Shown here piece by piece: positions 17,547 through 27,379 of a stretch of 64,000 bases of DNA. Source of the DNA: Tabrizicola soli (lineage in GTDB: Bacteria > Pseudomonadota > Alphaproteobacteria > Rhodobacterales > Rhodobacteraceae). The notes under the pieces are model-generated. The model saw only the letters and a program-made list of their open reading frames with translations, searched no databases and had not been told where the DNA came from. A program made the translations under genes and the position numbers. The DNA lies in NCBI RefSeq assembly GCF_015999335.1, contig NZ_JAEACP010000009.1, positions 1 to 64,000 on the forward strand, given 5' to 3'. Numbering within the stretch: position 1 is the first letter of the stretch; every line of letters starts with the position of its first letter.

Positions 17547-18710
17547 ATGGCCGATCCGTTCCGCCCCTTCACCGTGGCCCGCAAGGTCCGCGAAAGCGAG
17601 GTCATCACCTCGTTCCATCTGGTGCCGCAGGACGGCGCGGCGCTTTGGCCCGCGCTGCCCGGCCAGTATCTGACGCTGCGCCTGCCCGCGCCCGGCGGGC
17701 CGCTTCGCACCTATTCCATCTCCTCCGACGTGGCCGACGGCACGGGCTACCGCATCTCGGTCAAGCGCGAGGCGGCGCCCGGCCTGCCGGAGGGGCTTGG
17801 GTCCTGCTGGCTGCACGACCGGGTAGCCGAGGGCGATACGGTCGAGATCGCCGCGCCGCGCGGCAGCTTCGTGCTGGACGAGGCGAGCGACCGCCCGGTG
17901 CTCCTGCTGGCGGGCGGCGTCGGCGTCACCCCGCTCTTGTCGATGCTGCACCGCCTGGCGCGGGGAAAGCGGCGGGTCTATTTCGTACAGGCCTGCGAGA
18001 ACGGCGCGGTCCATGCCCTGCGGGAGGAAGTGGCCGCGCTCGCCGCCGCCTCGGACGGGCGGATCGTGGCCCGAACCCTCTACCGCGCGCCCTCTGCCGC
18101 GGATCGCGCGGCGGGGGCATATGACGCCGAGGGGCTGGTTGACGCGGCCTTCCTGCAGGGCTTGCTGCCGCTGGACCGCTATGAGGCCTATCTCTGCGGC
18201 CCGACGCCCTTCATGGTGGCGATGTGGCGCTTGCTGACCGGCCTTGGCCTGCGGGAAGACGACATCCGCTATGAATTCTTCGGCAAGCAGACCTCCCTGC
18301 CGCGCCTGGCCGCCGAAGGCGCGCGGGCCGCGCTGCGGGCGCATGTCCCGGCAGGCGCCCCGGCGGCGATCGCGAGGCTGGCCTACCTCACCAACCCCGC
18401 CGCGCGCGGGATCGAGGAAAGCAGCCCGGTTCCGCCTGTCGCGGCCCCGGCCGATGGCCCCAGCGTGGTCTTCGCCCGCTCGGGGCGCGAGGTGGCCTGG
18501 ACGGACAGCGCCGCGAACCTGCTGGAACTGGCGGAAGCGGCGGGGCTGGAACCCGAGTTCAGCTGCCGCGCGGGCCTGTGCAACACCTGCCGCACCGGCC
18601 TGAGCGAGGGCCGCGTGACCTATCTGGAACCGCCGCTGACCGACCCTCCGGCCGGCACGGTCCTTTTGTGCTGCAGCCGGCCCGAGGGGCGGGTGGTGCT
18701 GGATCTGTAG
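17547..18710 (+). CDS. VanB-like oxygenase reductase (flavin, NAD(P)H, plant-type [2Fe-2S])
   Basis: A 387-residue electron-transfer partner. Flavin-binding RTYSIS at 54-59, nucleotide-binding GGVGVTPLLSM at about 125, and a C-terminal plant-type ferredoxin domain with CRAGLCNTC and a last Cys near CCSRPEG. Longer than usual VanB (about 315-320) because of an Ala/Pro-rich linker of some 50 residues between the NAD and ferredoxin domains. It passes electrons to the Rieske oxygenase directly upstream. It is convergent with the deacylase gene, 3 bp apart. Confidence 0.87.
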   Translation: MADPFRPFTVARKVRESEVITSFHLVPQDGAALWPALPGQYLTLRLPAPGGPLRTYSISSDVADGTGYRISVKREAAPGLPEGLGSCWLHDRVAEGDTVEIAAPRGSFVLDEASDRPVLLLAGGVGVTPLLSMLHRLARGKRRVYFVQACENGAVHALREEVAALAAASDGRIVARTLYRAPSAADRAAGAYDAEGLVDAAFLQGLLPLDRYEAYLCGPTPFMVAMWRLLTGLGLREDDIRYEFFGKQTSLPRLAAEGARAALRAHVPAGAPAAIARLAYLTNPAARGIEESSPVPPVAAPADGPSVVFARSGREVAWTDSAANLLELAEAAGLEPEFSCRAGLCNTCRTGLSEGRVTYLEPPLTDPPAGTVLLCCSRPEGRVVLDL

Positions 18711-18713
18711 GGC

Positions 18714-19769
18714 TCAGGCTGCGCGCGGGTCCGCCGCGCGCAGCAGCTGATCCGCCGTCATCTCGGGCCCGATCAGGAACAGGTGATCCCCCGGCGCCAC
18801 CAACGCATTGCGCCTGCGCACCAGCACCAGCCCTTCCGAGACGGCGGCGATCTCGCGCGCGGGGGTCGCCAGGTCGAAGGGATCGCGCAGCAGCGCCAGC
18901 GCCTGCCCGGCTGCCACCTGCTCGCCCAGGGCAACCAACGGCTCGGCGATTCCGTGGTGCATCACCGTGGCATGGGTCGCGCCGGCGCCAAGATCGGCGA
19001 ACCGGGTCGGGCCTGCGGGCCCCTCGCCCAGCCGCGCCGCCGCCTGCGGATGCAGCGCGCCCGCCCCCCGCAAAAGCCGCAGCACCCCGGCCCATCCCTG
19101 CGCCAGCGCCTTTTGCGACACCCGTCCGCTTCCGCCGAGTTCGCAGGAGATCACCGCGCATCCGGCAGCCTGCGCGGCGGAATCCAGGTCTCCGGCCGTG
19201 TGCGACGGCGGGGCCACCACCGTCCAGGGCAGCGCGAAATCCCGGCACAGGTCCAGCGCCCGGGCGTTCTGGCCAGCGTCGGCGGACAGGCACAGGTAGC
19301 TCGACGTGATGAAATCGACATCCGTCCCGCCGGAATGCAGGTCGATCGCCAGCGCCGCGCGCGGGAAGAGATGCGTCGTGACGAACCCCGCCAGCGCGGC
19401 GGTCGGCCCCCGGTCCGGCGCGCCGGGAAAGCTGCGGTTCATGTTGCCGCCATCCAGCGGCGAGACCCGCCGCCCGGCCAGCACCGCCGGCAGGTTCAGC
19501 GCCGGCAGCAGGATCACCGCGCCGGCAAGGTCCGCGGGCGTGAGCCGCTCGAACAGGCGGCGGGCGATGAGCTGGCCCTCGTATTCGTCGCCATGATTGC
19601 CGCCCGTCACCAGCACCACCGGCCCCGGCCCGCCGCGCACCACGCCGATCGGCACCGGGATCGTGCTGAAATCGTGCCGGTTGTCGGAATGGCCGAGATC
19701 GAGCCAGCCGCTGCGCTTGCCGGGGCTGTCCAGGTCGATCCGGCAGGATACAGTGCCATAATCCAGCAT
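18714..19769 (-). CDS. M14-type succinylglutamate desuccinylase/aspartoacylase family deacylase
   Basis: A 351-residue zinc amidohydrolase resembling DoeB (N-acetyl-2,4-diaminobutyrate deacetylase). Zinc ligands H59 and E62 (GGNHGDEYEG) and H145 (DLHSGG) are present, with SPLDGGNMNRSFPG between. It overlaps the ATPase stop by one base (TGATG) and is the last gene of the Dpp transporter operon, so it probably removes an acyl group from the imported compound. There are no ectoine genes nearby, so a DoeB role in ectoine breakdown is not supported. Confidence 0.82.
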   Translation of the reverse strand: MLDYGTVSCRIDLDSPGKRSGWLDLGHSDNRHDFSTIPVPIGVVRGGPGPVVLVTGGNHGDEYEGQLIARRLFERLTPADLAGAVILLPALNLPAVLAGRRVSPLDGGNMNRSFPGAPDRGPTAALAGFVTTHLFPRAALAIDLHSGGTDVDFITSSYLCLSADAGQNARALDLCRDFALPWTVVAPPSHTAGDLDSAAQAAGCAVISCELGGSGRVSQKALAQGWAGVLRLLRGAGALHPQAAARLGEGPAGPTRFADLGAGATHATVMHHGIAEPLVALGEQVAAGQALALLRDPFDLATPAREIAAVSEGLVLVRRRNALVAPGDHLFLIGPEMTADQLLRAADPRAA

Positions 19770-21400
19770 CAGGACGCCCTCTTTTCGTGTCGTGCAGCAC
19801 GCTCGGCAAGACGCCGGGTCAGCCAGTCGGCATCCATCTCGGGCACCGACGAGAGCAGAAGCTCGGTATAGGGGTCGTGCGGCGGCCGGAAGATCCGCGA
19901 GGTCGGGCCGGAGTCCACCACATGGCCGCCCTGCATCACCACCACCTCGTCGGCGATGGCGCGGACGGTGGCCAGGTCGTGGGTGATGAACATGTAGGTC
20001 AGTCCCCTTTCCCGTTGCAGCCGGTCCAGGAGCCGCAGGATGCCCTCGGCCACCAGCTGGTCCAGCGCCGAGGTCACCTCGTCGCAGATGATGAAATCCG
20101 GCTCGGCCGCCAATGCCCTGGCAATGCAGATCCGCTGTTTCTGCCCGCCCGAAAGCTCGGACGGCAGGCGGTCGAGGAACTGGTCTGGCTCCAGCTCGAT
20201 CTCCGACAGAAGCTCGCGCAGGCGGGCTTCCCTGGCCACGCCCTTCAGGCCGCGGAAGAACTCCAGCGGGCGGCCCAGGATGTCGCGGATCCGGTGGCGC
20301 GGGTTCAGCGCGGTATCGGCCATCTGGTGGATCATCTGGATGCGCCGCTGAAGGTCGCGGCCCCGGTCGCGGCCGCGCGGCGGCAGCGGCTTGCCGTCGA
20401 ACAGCACCTTTCCGCCAGCCGGCGGCACCAGCCCCATGATCGCCCGCGCCGTAGTCGACTTGCCCGAGCCGCTTTCCCCGACCACCGCCACGGTGCGCCC
20501 CTTCGGGATGGTCAGGCTGACCCTGTCCAGCACCTTCAGCGGTCCGTAGGCGACGGTCAGGCCCTGCACCTCCAGCAGCAGAGCCTGCGGGCCGGCGGGG
20601 GCGACGGGTTCGCGGCGGAACTCGCGCACGGCCCAGAGCGAGCGGGTATAGGCCTCGCGCGGGGCGGAAAGCATCTCGCGCGTCGGGGCCTCCTCGACCT
20701 CGGTGCCACGCAGCAGCACCTTCACCCGGTCGGCCATCTGCGCCACCACCGCAAGGTCGTGGGTGATGTAGATGGCGGCGGTGTGATGGTCACGCACGAT
20801 GGCGCGGATCGCGGCCAGGACCTCGATCTGGGTGGTCACGTCCAGCGCGGTCGTGGGCTCGTCGAAGATGATCAGGTCGGGGCGGCAGGCCATAGCCATG
20901 GCCGTCATCGCCCGTTGCAATTGTCCGCCCGAGACCTGGTGCGGATAGCGCAGGCCGATCCGCTCCGGGTCGGGCAGGCGGATCTCGCGGTAAAGCTGCA
21001 CCGCCTCGGCCTCGGCCTCGCGCCGGGACTTGACGCCGTGCTGGACCGGGCCTTCGCAATGCTGGTCGATCAGCCGCCAGGCCGGGTTGAAGGCCGCCGC
21101 CGCCGATTGCGCGACATAGGCGATGCGCCGCCCCCGCAGCGCGCGCAGCGCCGGGGCCGGGGCACCCACCAGTTCCTGCCCGTCAAAGCGGATCGAGCCC
21201 CCCGCAATCCGGCAGCCCGGCTTGACATAGCCCATCGCCGCAAGGCCCAGCGTCGATTTCCCGGCCCCGCTTTCGCCGATCAGCCCCAGGATCTCGCCCC
21301 GGTTCAGGTCAAGGTCCACGCCCTTGACGATCTCGCTCCAGCCCTGGGCCGAGCGCCCCTCGATCCGCAGGCCCCGGATGGTCAGCAACTCATTGCCCAT
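19769..21400 (-). CDS. Dipeptide/oligopeptide-type ABC transporter, fused double ATP-binding protein
   Basis: A 543-residue protein with two ABC modules (DppD-DppF fusion). Module 1: [30 protein letters not shown]. Module 2: [30 protein letters not shown]. It energises the two permeases upstream (3-4 bp gaps). The fusion into one chain is common in this transporter class. Confidence 0.92.
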   Translation of the reverse strand: MGNELLTIRGLRIEGRSAQGWSEIVKGVDLDLNRGEILGLIGESGAGKSTLGLAAMGYVKPGCRIAGGSIRFDGQELVGAPAPALRALRGRRIAYVAQSAAAAFNPAWRLIDQHCEGPVQHGVKSRREAEAEAVQLYREIRLPDPERIGLRYPHQVSGGQLQRAMTAMAMACRPDLIIFDEPTTALDVTTQIEVLAAIRAIVRDHHTAAIYITHDLAVVAQMADRVKVLLRGTEVEEAPTREMLSAPREAYTRSLWAVREFRREPVAPAGPQALLLEVQGLTVAYGPLKVLDRVSLTIPKGRTVAVVGESGSGKSTTARAIMGLVPPAGGKVLFDGKPLPPRGRDRGRDLQRRIQMIHQMADTALNPRHRIRDILGRPLEFFRGLKGVAREARLRELLSEIELEPDQFLDRLPSELSGGQKQRICIARALAAEPDFIICDEVTSALDQLVAEGILRLLDRLQRERGLTYMFITHDLATVRAIADEVVVMQGGHVVDSGPTSRIFRPPHDPYTELLLSSVPEMDADWLTRRLAERAARHEKRAS

Positions 21401-21403
21401 GCT

Positions 21404-22258
21404 TCACTCCTTCAGCCCGCTCGACAGGCGCAGCACCCAGTCGACCACCAGATTGACCGCCACCGTCAACAGCGCGATGGCCCCGGCCGGCAGCAGCGGC
21501 GCAAGGCCGAAGGTCGCCGTCTGCCAGGTCGAGAAATTGGCGAAGGCGATCAGCTTGGCGCTTTCGCGCACCATCGACCCCCAGTCGGCGGTGGGCGGCT
21601 GCAGGCCAAGCCCCAGGAAGGACAGGGCCGAGATGAACAGGAAGACGAAGCAGAAGCGCAGGCCGAATTCCGCGATCAGCGGCGCGGCGGCATTGGGCAG
21701 CACCTCGCGCCGGATCAGCCAGAACAGCCCCTCGCCACGCATCCGGGCCACCTCGATGTAATCCATCGTCAGGATCCCCTGCGCCACCGCCCGCGACAGG
21801 CGGAACACCCGCGTGCTGTCCAGCACCGCGATCACCAGCACCAGCGCCACCACCGAGGTCCCGGTGATCGTCAGGATCAGCAGCGCGAAGATCAGCGAGG
21901 GCACCGCCATCAGCACATCCGCCAGGCGCGAGGCCAGCGTGTCGGCCAGCCCGCCGACGGTCGCCGCCATCAGCCCGGCCGTCGTGCCCAGCAGGAAGGC
22001 CAGCACCGTGGTCACCAGCGCGATGCCGACGGTATTGCGCGCGCCCCAGATCATCCGCGACAGCACGTCGCGGCCCAGCATGTCGGTGCCCAGGTAATGC
22101 GGTGCCGCCCAGGGGGCATATTGCGCCCCGGCCGCGTCGGCCTCGGGGTAAGGGGCCAGCCAGGGGGCGAACAGCGCCACCAGCGCATAGGCCAGGACAA
22201 GCGCCAGCCCGATCAGGGCCGAGGGCGGGGCGGATCGCAGGTGGGTCAGCCAGGGCAT
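21404..22258 (-). CDS. ABC transporter permease, DppC-type
   Basis: A 284-residue inner-membrane protein with about six hydrophobic segments (first at about 15-38) and the permease loop EVARMRGEGLFWLIRREVLPNAAAPL that contacts the ATPase. It follows the DppB-type gene by 4 bp. The GTDMLGRDVLSRMIWGAR segment is typical of DppC. Confidence 0.92.
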   Translation of the reverse strand: MPWLTHLRSAPPSALIGLALVLAYALVALFAPWLAPYPEADAAGAQYAPWAAPHYLGTDMLGRDVLSRMIWGARNTVGIALVTTVLAFLLGTTAGLMAATVGGLADTLASRLADVLMAVPSLIFALLILTITGTSVVALVLVIAVLDSTRVFRLSRAVAQGILTMDYIEVARMRGEGLFWLIRREVLPNAAAPLIAEFGLRFCFVFLFISALSFLGLGLQPPTADWGSMVRESAKLIAFANFSTWQTATFGLAPLLPAGAIALLTVAVNLVVDWVLRLSSGLKE

Positions 22259-22262
22259 CGGG

Positions 22263-23219
22263 TCATCTCGGGTGCAGCAGGCGCGGGTTCGACAGGATGG
22301 CGATCAGGTCGGCCGCGAGGTTCAGCAGGATATAGGTGGCGGCAAAGATCAGGCAGGCCGCCTGCACCACCGGAAAGTCGCGCTTGGCCACGCTGTCCAC
22401 CAGAAGCTGCCCCAGGCCGGGATAGACGAAGACCACCTCGACCAGCACCACGCCGACGATCAGATAGGCCAGGTTCAGCGCGATGACGTTGACGATCGGG
22501 GCCAGCGCATTGGGCAGCGCGTGCACCGCGATCACCCGCCAGCGCCGCATCCCCTTCAGCTGCGCCATCTCGACATAGGGCAGCGCCAGCAGGTTGACGA
22601 TCGCGGCCCGCGTCATCCGCATCATGTGCGCGGTCACGATCAGCGTCATCGTCAGCGCCGGCAGGAAGGTGGCGTGCAGCCGGTCGGCCAGCGCCATCCC
22701 CGGCTCGACGCTGGCAAGGCTGGGGAACCAGCCCAGCTGGACCGCAAAGAGCAGGATCAGGATATAGGCGACGAAATATTCCGGGAAGGAGATCGCCGCC
22801 AGCGTGCTGGTGGAGATCAGCCTGTCCAGCAGCGTCTCGCGGTAAAGCGCGGCCACCAGCCCGAGGAACAGCGACAGCGGCACGGCGATCAGCGCGGCAT
22901 GGCCGGCAAGGAAGAAGGTGTTGAAGGCGCGGTCCGCGATCAGCGCGCCGATCGGGCGCTGGTTGGCCAGCGACATGCCGAAATCGCCGGTCAGCGCCCC
23001 CGTCACCCAGTCGAGGTAGCGCACCACGGCGGGCTGGTCGAGTCCCAGCTTCTCGCGCAGGGCGGCCAGCGTTTCCTCGGTCGCGGACTGGCCCAGGATT
23101 TCCGTGGCGATGTCGCCGGGCAGCATCTCGACCGCAAGGAAGATGATCGCCGAAACGATCAGCAGCGTCAGCGCCCCCAGCGCCAGACGCCGCAACAGGA
23201 CCTTCAGTATGGGACTCAT
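22263..23219 (-). CDS. ABC transporter permease, DppB-type
   Basis: About 318 residues with several membrane spans and the loop MAQLKGMRRWRVIAVHALPNALAPI. The N-terminal membrane segment followed by LPGDIATEILGQSATEE is characteristic of DppB. ATG at 23219 (MSPILKVLLRRLALGALTL) is the family start; the open frame extends 25 codons further without homology. First gene of the transporter-deacylase operon, divergent from the GntR gene. Confidence 0.91.
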   Translation of the reverse strand: MSPILKVLLRRLALGALTLLIVSAIIFLAVEMLPGDIATEILGQSATEETLAALREKLGLDQPAVVRYLDWVTGALTGDFGMSLANQRPIGALIADRAFNTFFLAGHAALIAVPLSLFLGLVAALYRETLLDRLISTSTLAAISFPEYFVAYILILLFAVQLGWFPSLASVEPGMALADRLHATFLPALTMTLIVTAHMMRMTRAAIVNLLALPYVEMAQLKGMRRWRVIAVHALPNALAPIVNVIALNLAYLIVGVVLVEVVFVYPGLGQLLVDSVAKRDFPVVQAACLIFAATYILLNLAADLIAILSNPRLLHPR

Positions 23220-23249
23220 GCCCTGCCTTTTTGTCTGGACTTGAAAATC

Positions 23250-23266
23250 ATTATGTCTGATATAAT
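23250..23266. promoter_or_regulatory. Operator-like palindrome between the dppB-type and GntR genes
   Basis: ATTATGTCTGATATAAT (arms TTATGTC and GATATAA, one mismatch) in the 156-bp divergent region. It shares ATTATGTCT with the site at 15375-15383. Likely a site of the neighbouring HutC-type repressor for itself and the transporter operon. Confidence 0.55.
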
Positions 23267-23375
23267 CAGGGACAGAACGGCCTTGTCTACGCAAAACGAT
23301 TTAGCCGGGATGGCCGATGTTTTAGTTTTTCTGACGGGCTCGACTTCGGCCCGGCCAGGCGGGCAGGATGCTATC

Positions 23376-24065
23376 GTGACGGCGACCTATCGTGACATCA
23401 AGTCGGACATTCTGGGCAAGATCACCCGGGGCGAATGGACGCCGGGCAGCCTGATCCCCGGCGAGCTGGAGCTGGCCGAAACCTACGGCTCGGCCCGCGC
23501 CACGGTGAACCGGGCGATGCGCGAACTGGCCGAGGAAGGCATCATCGAGCGCAAGCGCAAGTCCGGCTCGCGCGTGCGGCTGACGCCGCTCCGGCAGGCG
23601 CGCTTCGACATCCCCGTGATCCGGCGCGAGATCGAGGAACAGGGCCGCGCCTACCGCTATGCGCTGGTCCGGTCCGAGGTGGTCGAGGCCCCCGAATGGC
23701 TGCGCGCGCGGCTGGCGCTTCAGCCCGGCAGCCAGGTGCGGCACCTGGTCTGCCTGCATCTCGCCGACGGCACCCCCTGGCAGCACGAGGACCGCTGGAT
23801 CAACCTTGCCCTTCTGCCCCAGGCGCTTGCCGCCGATTTCTCGGCCAGCGGCCCGACCGAATGGCTGATGTCGCAGATCCCCTTCTCGGCGGTCGAGATC
23901 AGCATCTCCGCCACGGCGGCGGATGCGGCGCTGGCCGCCCATCTGGATTGCGCCGCGGGCGAGCCGCTGCTGATGACGGAACGGTCGACGCGCTGGAACG
24001 ACCAGATGGTGACCTATGTCCGCCTGGTCCACCGGCCCGGCCACCGGATGACCACCCGCTACTGA
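23376..24065 (+). CDS. GntR-family transcriptional regulator, HutC/UTRA type
   Basis: About 229 residues. The N-terminal winged helix (TYRDIKSDILGKITRGEWTPG, then ELAETYGSARATVNRAMRELAEEGII) is followed by a UTRA effector domain with RRLTP-like and EDRWINL segments as in HutC. The GTG start at 23376 (VTATYRDIK) has CAGGA upstream and gives the family length; a longer reading from the ATG at 23311 is possible but has no domain content. Divergent from the Dpp operon and convergent with the next gene (3 bp). Confidence 0.83.
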   Translation: MTATYRDIKSDILGKITRGEWTPGSLIPGELELAETYGSARATVNRAMRELAEEGIIERKRKSGSRVRLTPLRQARFDIPVIRREIEEQGRAYRYALVRSEVVEAPEWLRARLALQPGSQVRHLVCLHLADGTPWQHEDRWINLALLPQALAADFSASGPTEWLMSQIPFSAVEISISATAADAALAAHLDCAAGEPLLMTERSTRWNDQMVTYVRLVHRPGHRMTTRY

Positions 24066-24068
24066 CCG

Positions 24069-26501
24069 TCAGGCCCGGATGCGGCTGCCTTCGGGATCAT
24101 AAAGCGGCTTCAGGACCAGGCTCGCGGGCAGGGTCTCGCCCGCGACGACAAGGGCGTAGCTGCCCGAGGCGAGCCAGTCGTCCGTCACGCCCGCCGGATT
24201 GCGCAGATAGCCGTAGCCGATGCTCTGCCCGACGCTATAGCCATATCCGCCCGAGGTGAGATAGCCCACGGGTTCGCCATTCCGCAGGATCGTCTCGCGC
24301 CCCACGAGGACGGCCTCGGGATCGCTGGTGAAACCGGCGAGGCGTTTGGCCAGCGGCCTGTCCTGCACGGCCTCCAGCGCGGCGCGGCCCAGGAATGGGG
24401 TGCCGGACTTCAGCTTGACGGCCCAGCCCAGCCCGGCCTCGAACGGCGTGTCGTTCGGCGTGATATCGGCGGACCAGGCGCGATAGCCCTTTTCCAGCCG
24501 CAGCGATTCCAGCGCGCGATAGCCGACCGGGCGGATATCGGCCCCGCCCGCCGCCATGAGGGCGTCGAAGACGGCGGCGGTATGGGCAAGCGGAGTGTGC
24601 AGCTCCCAGCCCAGCTCGCCGACATAGGTCACCCGCAGGGCGCGGACATCGGCCCCGGCGATGGTGATCTCGCGCATATGGCCGAAGGGGAAGGCGGCGT
24701 TCGAGACGTCGGCGGCGGTCACCTTCTCCAGCACGCGCCGCGCCATCGGGCCCATGAGCGAAAGCGTGCCCCAATCCTCGGTCACGTCGGTCAGGTTGCA
24801 GCCGGTCGCGGGCAGGTGGTCGGCGATCCAGGCCAGGTCATGGGTGCGGAAGCCGGTGCCGGTGACGATGTAGAAACGGTCCTGCGACAGGCGCGCCACG
24901 GTCAGGTCCGCCTCGATCCCGCCGCGGGAGTTGAGGAGCTGGCTATAGGTCAGCCGCCCCGGCGCGCGCGCGACGCGGTTGGCGCAGATCCATTCCAGCG
25001 CCTCGGCCGCGCCGGGGCCGGAAATCTCGTATTTGGCAAAGGAGGACTGGTCGAAGATCCCGACCTTGTCGCGGACATGGGCGTGCTCCTGCCCCACGGG
25101 CCCGAACCAGTTCTGCCGGCCCATCGAATAGACATCCCGCGGCTCCATCCCCTCGGGCGCGAACCAGTTCGGCCGCTCCCAGCCGAGTTTCGAGCCGAAG
25201 ACCGCCCGATGCTCCTTCAGCCGCTGATAGAGCGGCGAGGTGATGCGGGGACGGCCGCTTTCGTATTCCTCATGCGGGAAGCCGATGGTGTAATGCTTGC
25301 CATAGGCCTCCATCGTACGGTCGAAGACCCATTGCCGGTCGCGGTGCAGGCCCGAGAAGCGGCGGATGTCGACGACCCAGAGATCGAGCGGCGCCTCGTC
25401 GCGCATGACCCATTCGGCCAGCACCCAGCCCGCCCCCCCGCCCGAGGCGATGCCAAAGGCGTTGAACCCCGCGCCCACATACATGTTGGCGCATTCCGGC
25501 GCGGGGCCGAGGATGAAGTTGCCGTCGGGGGTAAAGCTTTCCGCGCCGTTGATCATCTGCTTGACGCCGGTCTTCTCCAGCGCCGGGACGCGGGCGATGG
25601 CCTGTTCCAGATGCTGGGCGAAATGGTCGTAATCGTCGTCGAACAGCCGGAACTCCCAGTCCTTCGGAATCTCGCCCTGCACCCAGCCCTGCGGGTTCGG
25701 CTCATAGCCTCCCATGACAAGGCCGCCGACCTCCTCCTTGAAATAGGTGCGCCGGTCGGGGTCGCGCAGGGTGGGGGCGTCGGGGGAAAGGCCCTCGATC
25801 CTCTCGGTGACGATATACTGGTGCTTCACGGGTTGCAGCGGCACGTTGATCCCCGCCAACGCGCCGATCTCGCGCGCCCACATGCCGCCGCAGTTCACGA
25901 CCTTCTCGCAGGCGATCGTGCCCCGGTCGGTGTGGACGGCGGTGATGCGACGGCCGTCCATGGCAAAGCCGGCGACGGTGACGCCCTCGTGCAGTTGCGC
26001 CCCGTGCATCCGCGCGCCCTTCGCAAGGGAATGGGTGATGTCCGAGGGGCTGGCCTGCCCGTCCGTCGGCAGCCAGCTTGCGCCGACAAGGTCGGAGGTG
26101 TCCATCAGCGGCCACATCCGCTTCACCTCCTCGGGCGAGATCAGGTGCATCTCCATCCCGAAGCTGCGGGCGGTGGTGGCAAGGCGGCGGTATTCGGTCC
26201 AGCGGTCGGCATTGGTGGCCAGGCGCAGGCAGCCGGTCATCTTCCAGCCGGTATCCAGCCCGGTCTCGGCGGCGAGGCCCTTGTAGAGTTCCACGGAATA
26301 CTTGAGCACCCGCGTGATCGAGGCCGAGGCGCGCAGCTGGCCGACCAGCCCCGCCGCGTGCCAGGTGGAGCCGGAGGTGATCCTGCCCTGTTCCAGCAGC
26401 ACCACCTCGGCCTTGTGGTCGCGGGCCAGGTGATAGGCGGTGGAGCAGCCGATGATGCCGCCGCCGATGACGACGATCCGGGCATGGGTGGGAAGGGTCA
26501 T
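24069..26501 (-). CDS. Dimethylglycine/sarcosine dehydrogenase-like FAD protein with GcvT domain
   Basis: An 810-residue two-part enzyme. An N-terminal DAO-type FAD domain (IVVIGGGIIGCSTAYHLA at 9-26, SGSTWHAAGLVGQLR around the covalent-flavin site) is followed by a C-terminal aminomethyltransferase (folate-binding) domain with DQSSFAKYEISGPGA, YVGELGWELH and FEAGLGWAV. Such enzymes oxidatively demethylate N-methyl amines and pass the C1 unit to tetrahydrofolate. It overlaps the upstream kinase gene by 4 bp (ATGA) and is last in a betaine/choline-type transport operon. Exact substrate (dimethylglycine, sarcosine or another N-methyl compound) is open. Confidence 0.88.
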   Translation of the reverse strand: MTLPTHARIVVIGGGIIGCSTAYHLARDHKAEVVLLEQGRITSGSTWHAAGLVGQLRASASITRVLKYSVELYKGLAAETGLDTGWKMTGCLRLATNADRWTEYRRLATTARSFGMEMHLISPEEVKRMWPLMDTSDLVGASWLPTDGQASPSDITHSLAKGARMHGAQLHEGVTVAGFAMDGRRITAVHTDRGTIACEKVVNCGGMWAREIGALAGINVPLQPVKHQYIVTERIEGLSPDAPTLRDPDRRTYFKEEVGGLVMGGYEPNPQGWVQGEIPKDWEFRLFDDDYDHFAQHLEQAIARVPALEKTGVKQMINGAESFTPDGNFILGPAPECANMYVGAGFNAFGIASGGGAGWVLAEWVMRDEAPLDLWVVDIRRFSGLHRDRQWVFDRTMEAYGKHYTIGFPHEEYESGRPRITSPLYQRLKEHRAVFGSKLGWERPNWFAPEGMEPRDVYSMGRQNWFGPVGQEHAHVRDKVGIFDQSSFAKYEISGPGAAEALEWICANRVARAPGRLTYSQLLNSRGGIEADLTVARLSQDRFYIVTGTGFRTHDLAWIADHLPATGCNLTDVTEDWGTLSLMGPMARRVLEKVTAADVSNAAFPFGHMREITIAGADVRALRVTYVGELGWELHTPLAHTAAVFDALMAAGGADIRPVGYRALESLRLEKGYRAWSADITPNDTPFEAGLGWAVKLKSGTPFLGRAALEAVQDRPLAKRLAGFTSDPEAVLVGRETILRNGEPVGYLTSGGYGYSVGQSIGYGYLRNPAGVTDDWLASGSYALVVAGETLPASLVLKPLYDPEGSRIRA

Positions 26502-27379
26502 GTCTGCGTTCCGTGCTGGCTGCGGTAATGGGAAAGCGCCGCCTGAAGGCGGGTCAGGTTCTCGCGGGCATAGGCGTCGTAATCGGCCCCCGGCGCCGAG
26601 AGGTGCAGGGCCGAGGTCATGGCCCACATCGCCTCGCGCAGAAGGCTGGCGCATTGCATGGCGTCGAAGGCGCGGCGCAGGGGGCGGTCGGGGGCTGCGC
26701 CGAAATAGGTGGCGAGCAGGCGGTCGGTCTCCTCCGGCGTCATCCCCGCGTTCGAGGCGGCCCCGGCAAGGTCGAAGAGGGCGGTGCCGAAGCCCGCATA
26801 TTCGTAGTCGATCAGCCAGAGCCTTTTGCCATCGTCCAGGAAGTTCGCGGGCAGAAGGTCGTGGTGGCCGAAGACGATCGGCAGCGGGATCTGGGCCTGT
26901 TCCAGCTCGGCCGCCAGGGCCAGCAGGGCGGGCAGTTCGGGGGTGAAGGGGCTCTCGCCGGCACGCAGGGTGCGGGCATAGTCGCGGATGACGTGGAAGG
27001 GCCAGAACAGGAAGGCCGCGCCTTCGACATGGGCCGGCATCTCGGCATGGAACCGGCGCAGAAGGTCGGCCACGCGCTCGGGGTTGGCGCGCAGGTCCTC
27101 GGGCCCCCAGGTGCGGGCGTCCAGGAAGGCAAAGACGCTGACCCCCGGCTCGGCATGCTCGACGGCGGGGCCGAAACCCGCGGCATGGGCGGCGCGGGCG
27201 GTCATCACCTCGCGCGCGCGGTCAACATGATGGAAGGGGAAGTCGCGGCCGAAGCGGACGACATGGCTGCCGCGCGCATCGGTGACCTTCCAGCTTTCGT
27301 TCGACAACCCGCCGAGCAGGGGTTCGGCGCTGATCCCGCCCGCAAAAGGCAGGCGGCGGAGGCGTTCGGGAAGGGTCAT
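26498..27379 (-). CDS. Choline kinase/aminoglycoside phosphotransferase-family protein
   Basis: About 293 residues with the kinase-like fold of the APH/LicA group: GGLSNESWKV near the N-terminus, catalytic-loop FGHHDLLPANFLDDG and metal-site LIDYEYAGFGTALFDLAG. Choline or ethanolamine kinases of this type phosphorylate small amino alcohols. It overlaps both neighbours by 4 bp, so it is made together with the permease and the dehydrogenase. This points to an imported amino alcohol or betaine as substrate. Confidence 0.82.
   Translation of the reverse strand: MTLPERLRRLPFAGGISAEPLLGGLSNESWKVTDARGSHVVRFGRDFPFHHVDRAREVMTARAAHAAGFGPAVEHAEPGVSVFAFLDARTWGPEDLRANPERVADLLRRFHAEMPAHVEGAAFLFWPFHVIRDYARTLRAGESPFTPELPALLALAAELEQAQIPLPIVFGHHDLLPANFLDDGKRLWLIDYEYAGFGTALFDLAGAASNAGMTPEETDRLLATYFGAAPDRPLRRAFDAMQCASLLREAMWAMTSALHLSAPGADYDAYARENLTRLQAALSHYRSQHGTQT

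Noticed and set aside
18714-19769. Ectoine-degradation deacetylase DoeB
   Set aside because: The fold and zinc ligands fit, but no other ectoine gene is near and the gene belongs to a peptide-type transporter operon.
19787-22486. Open frame of about 900 codons on the plus strand opposite the Dpp ATPase and permease
   Set aside because: Composition is that of reverse-strand GC codon bias; the minus-strand genes carry clear Walker and permease motifs.
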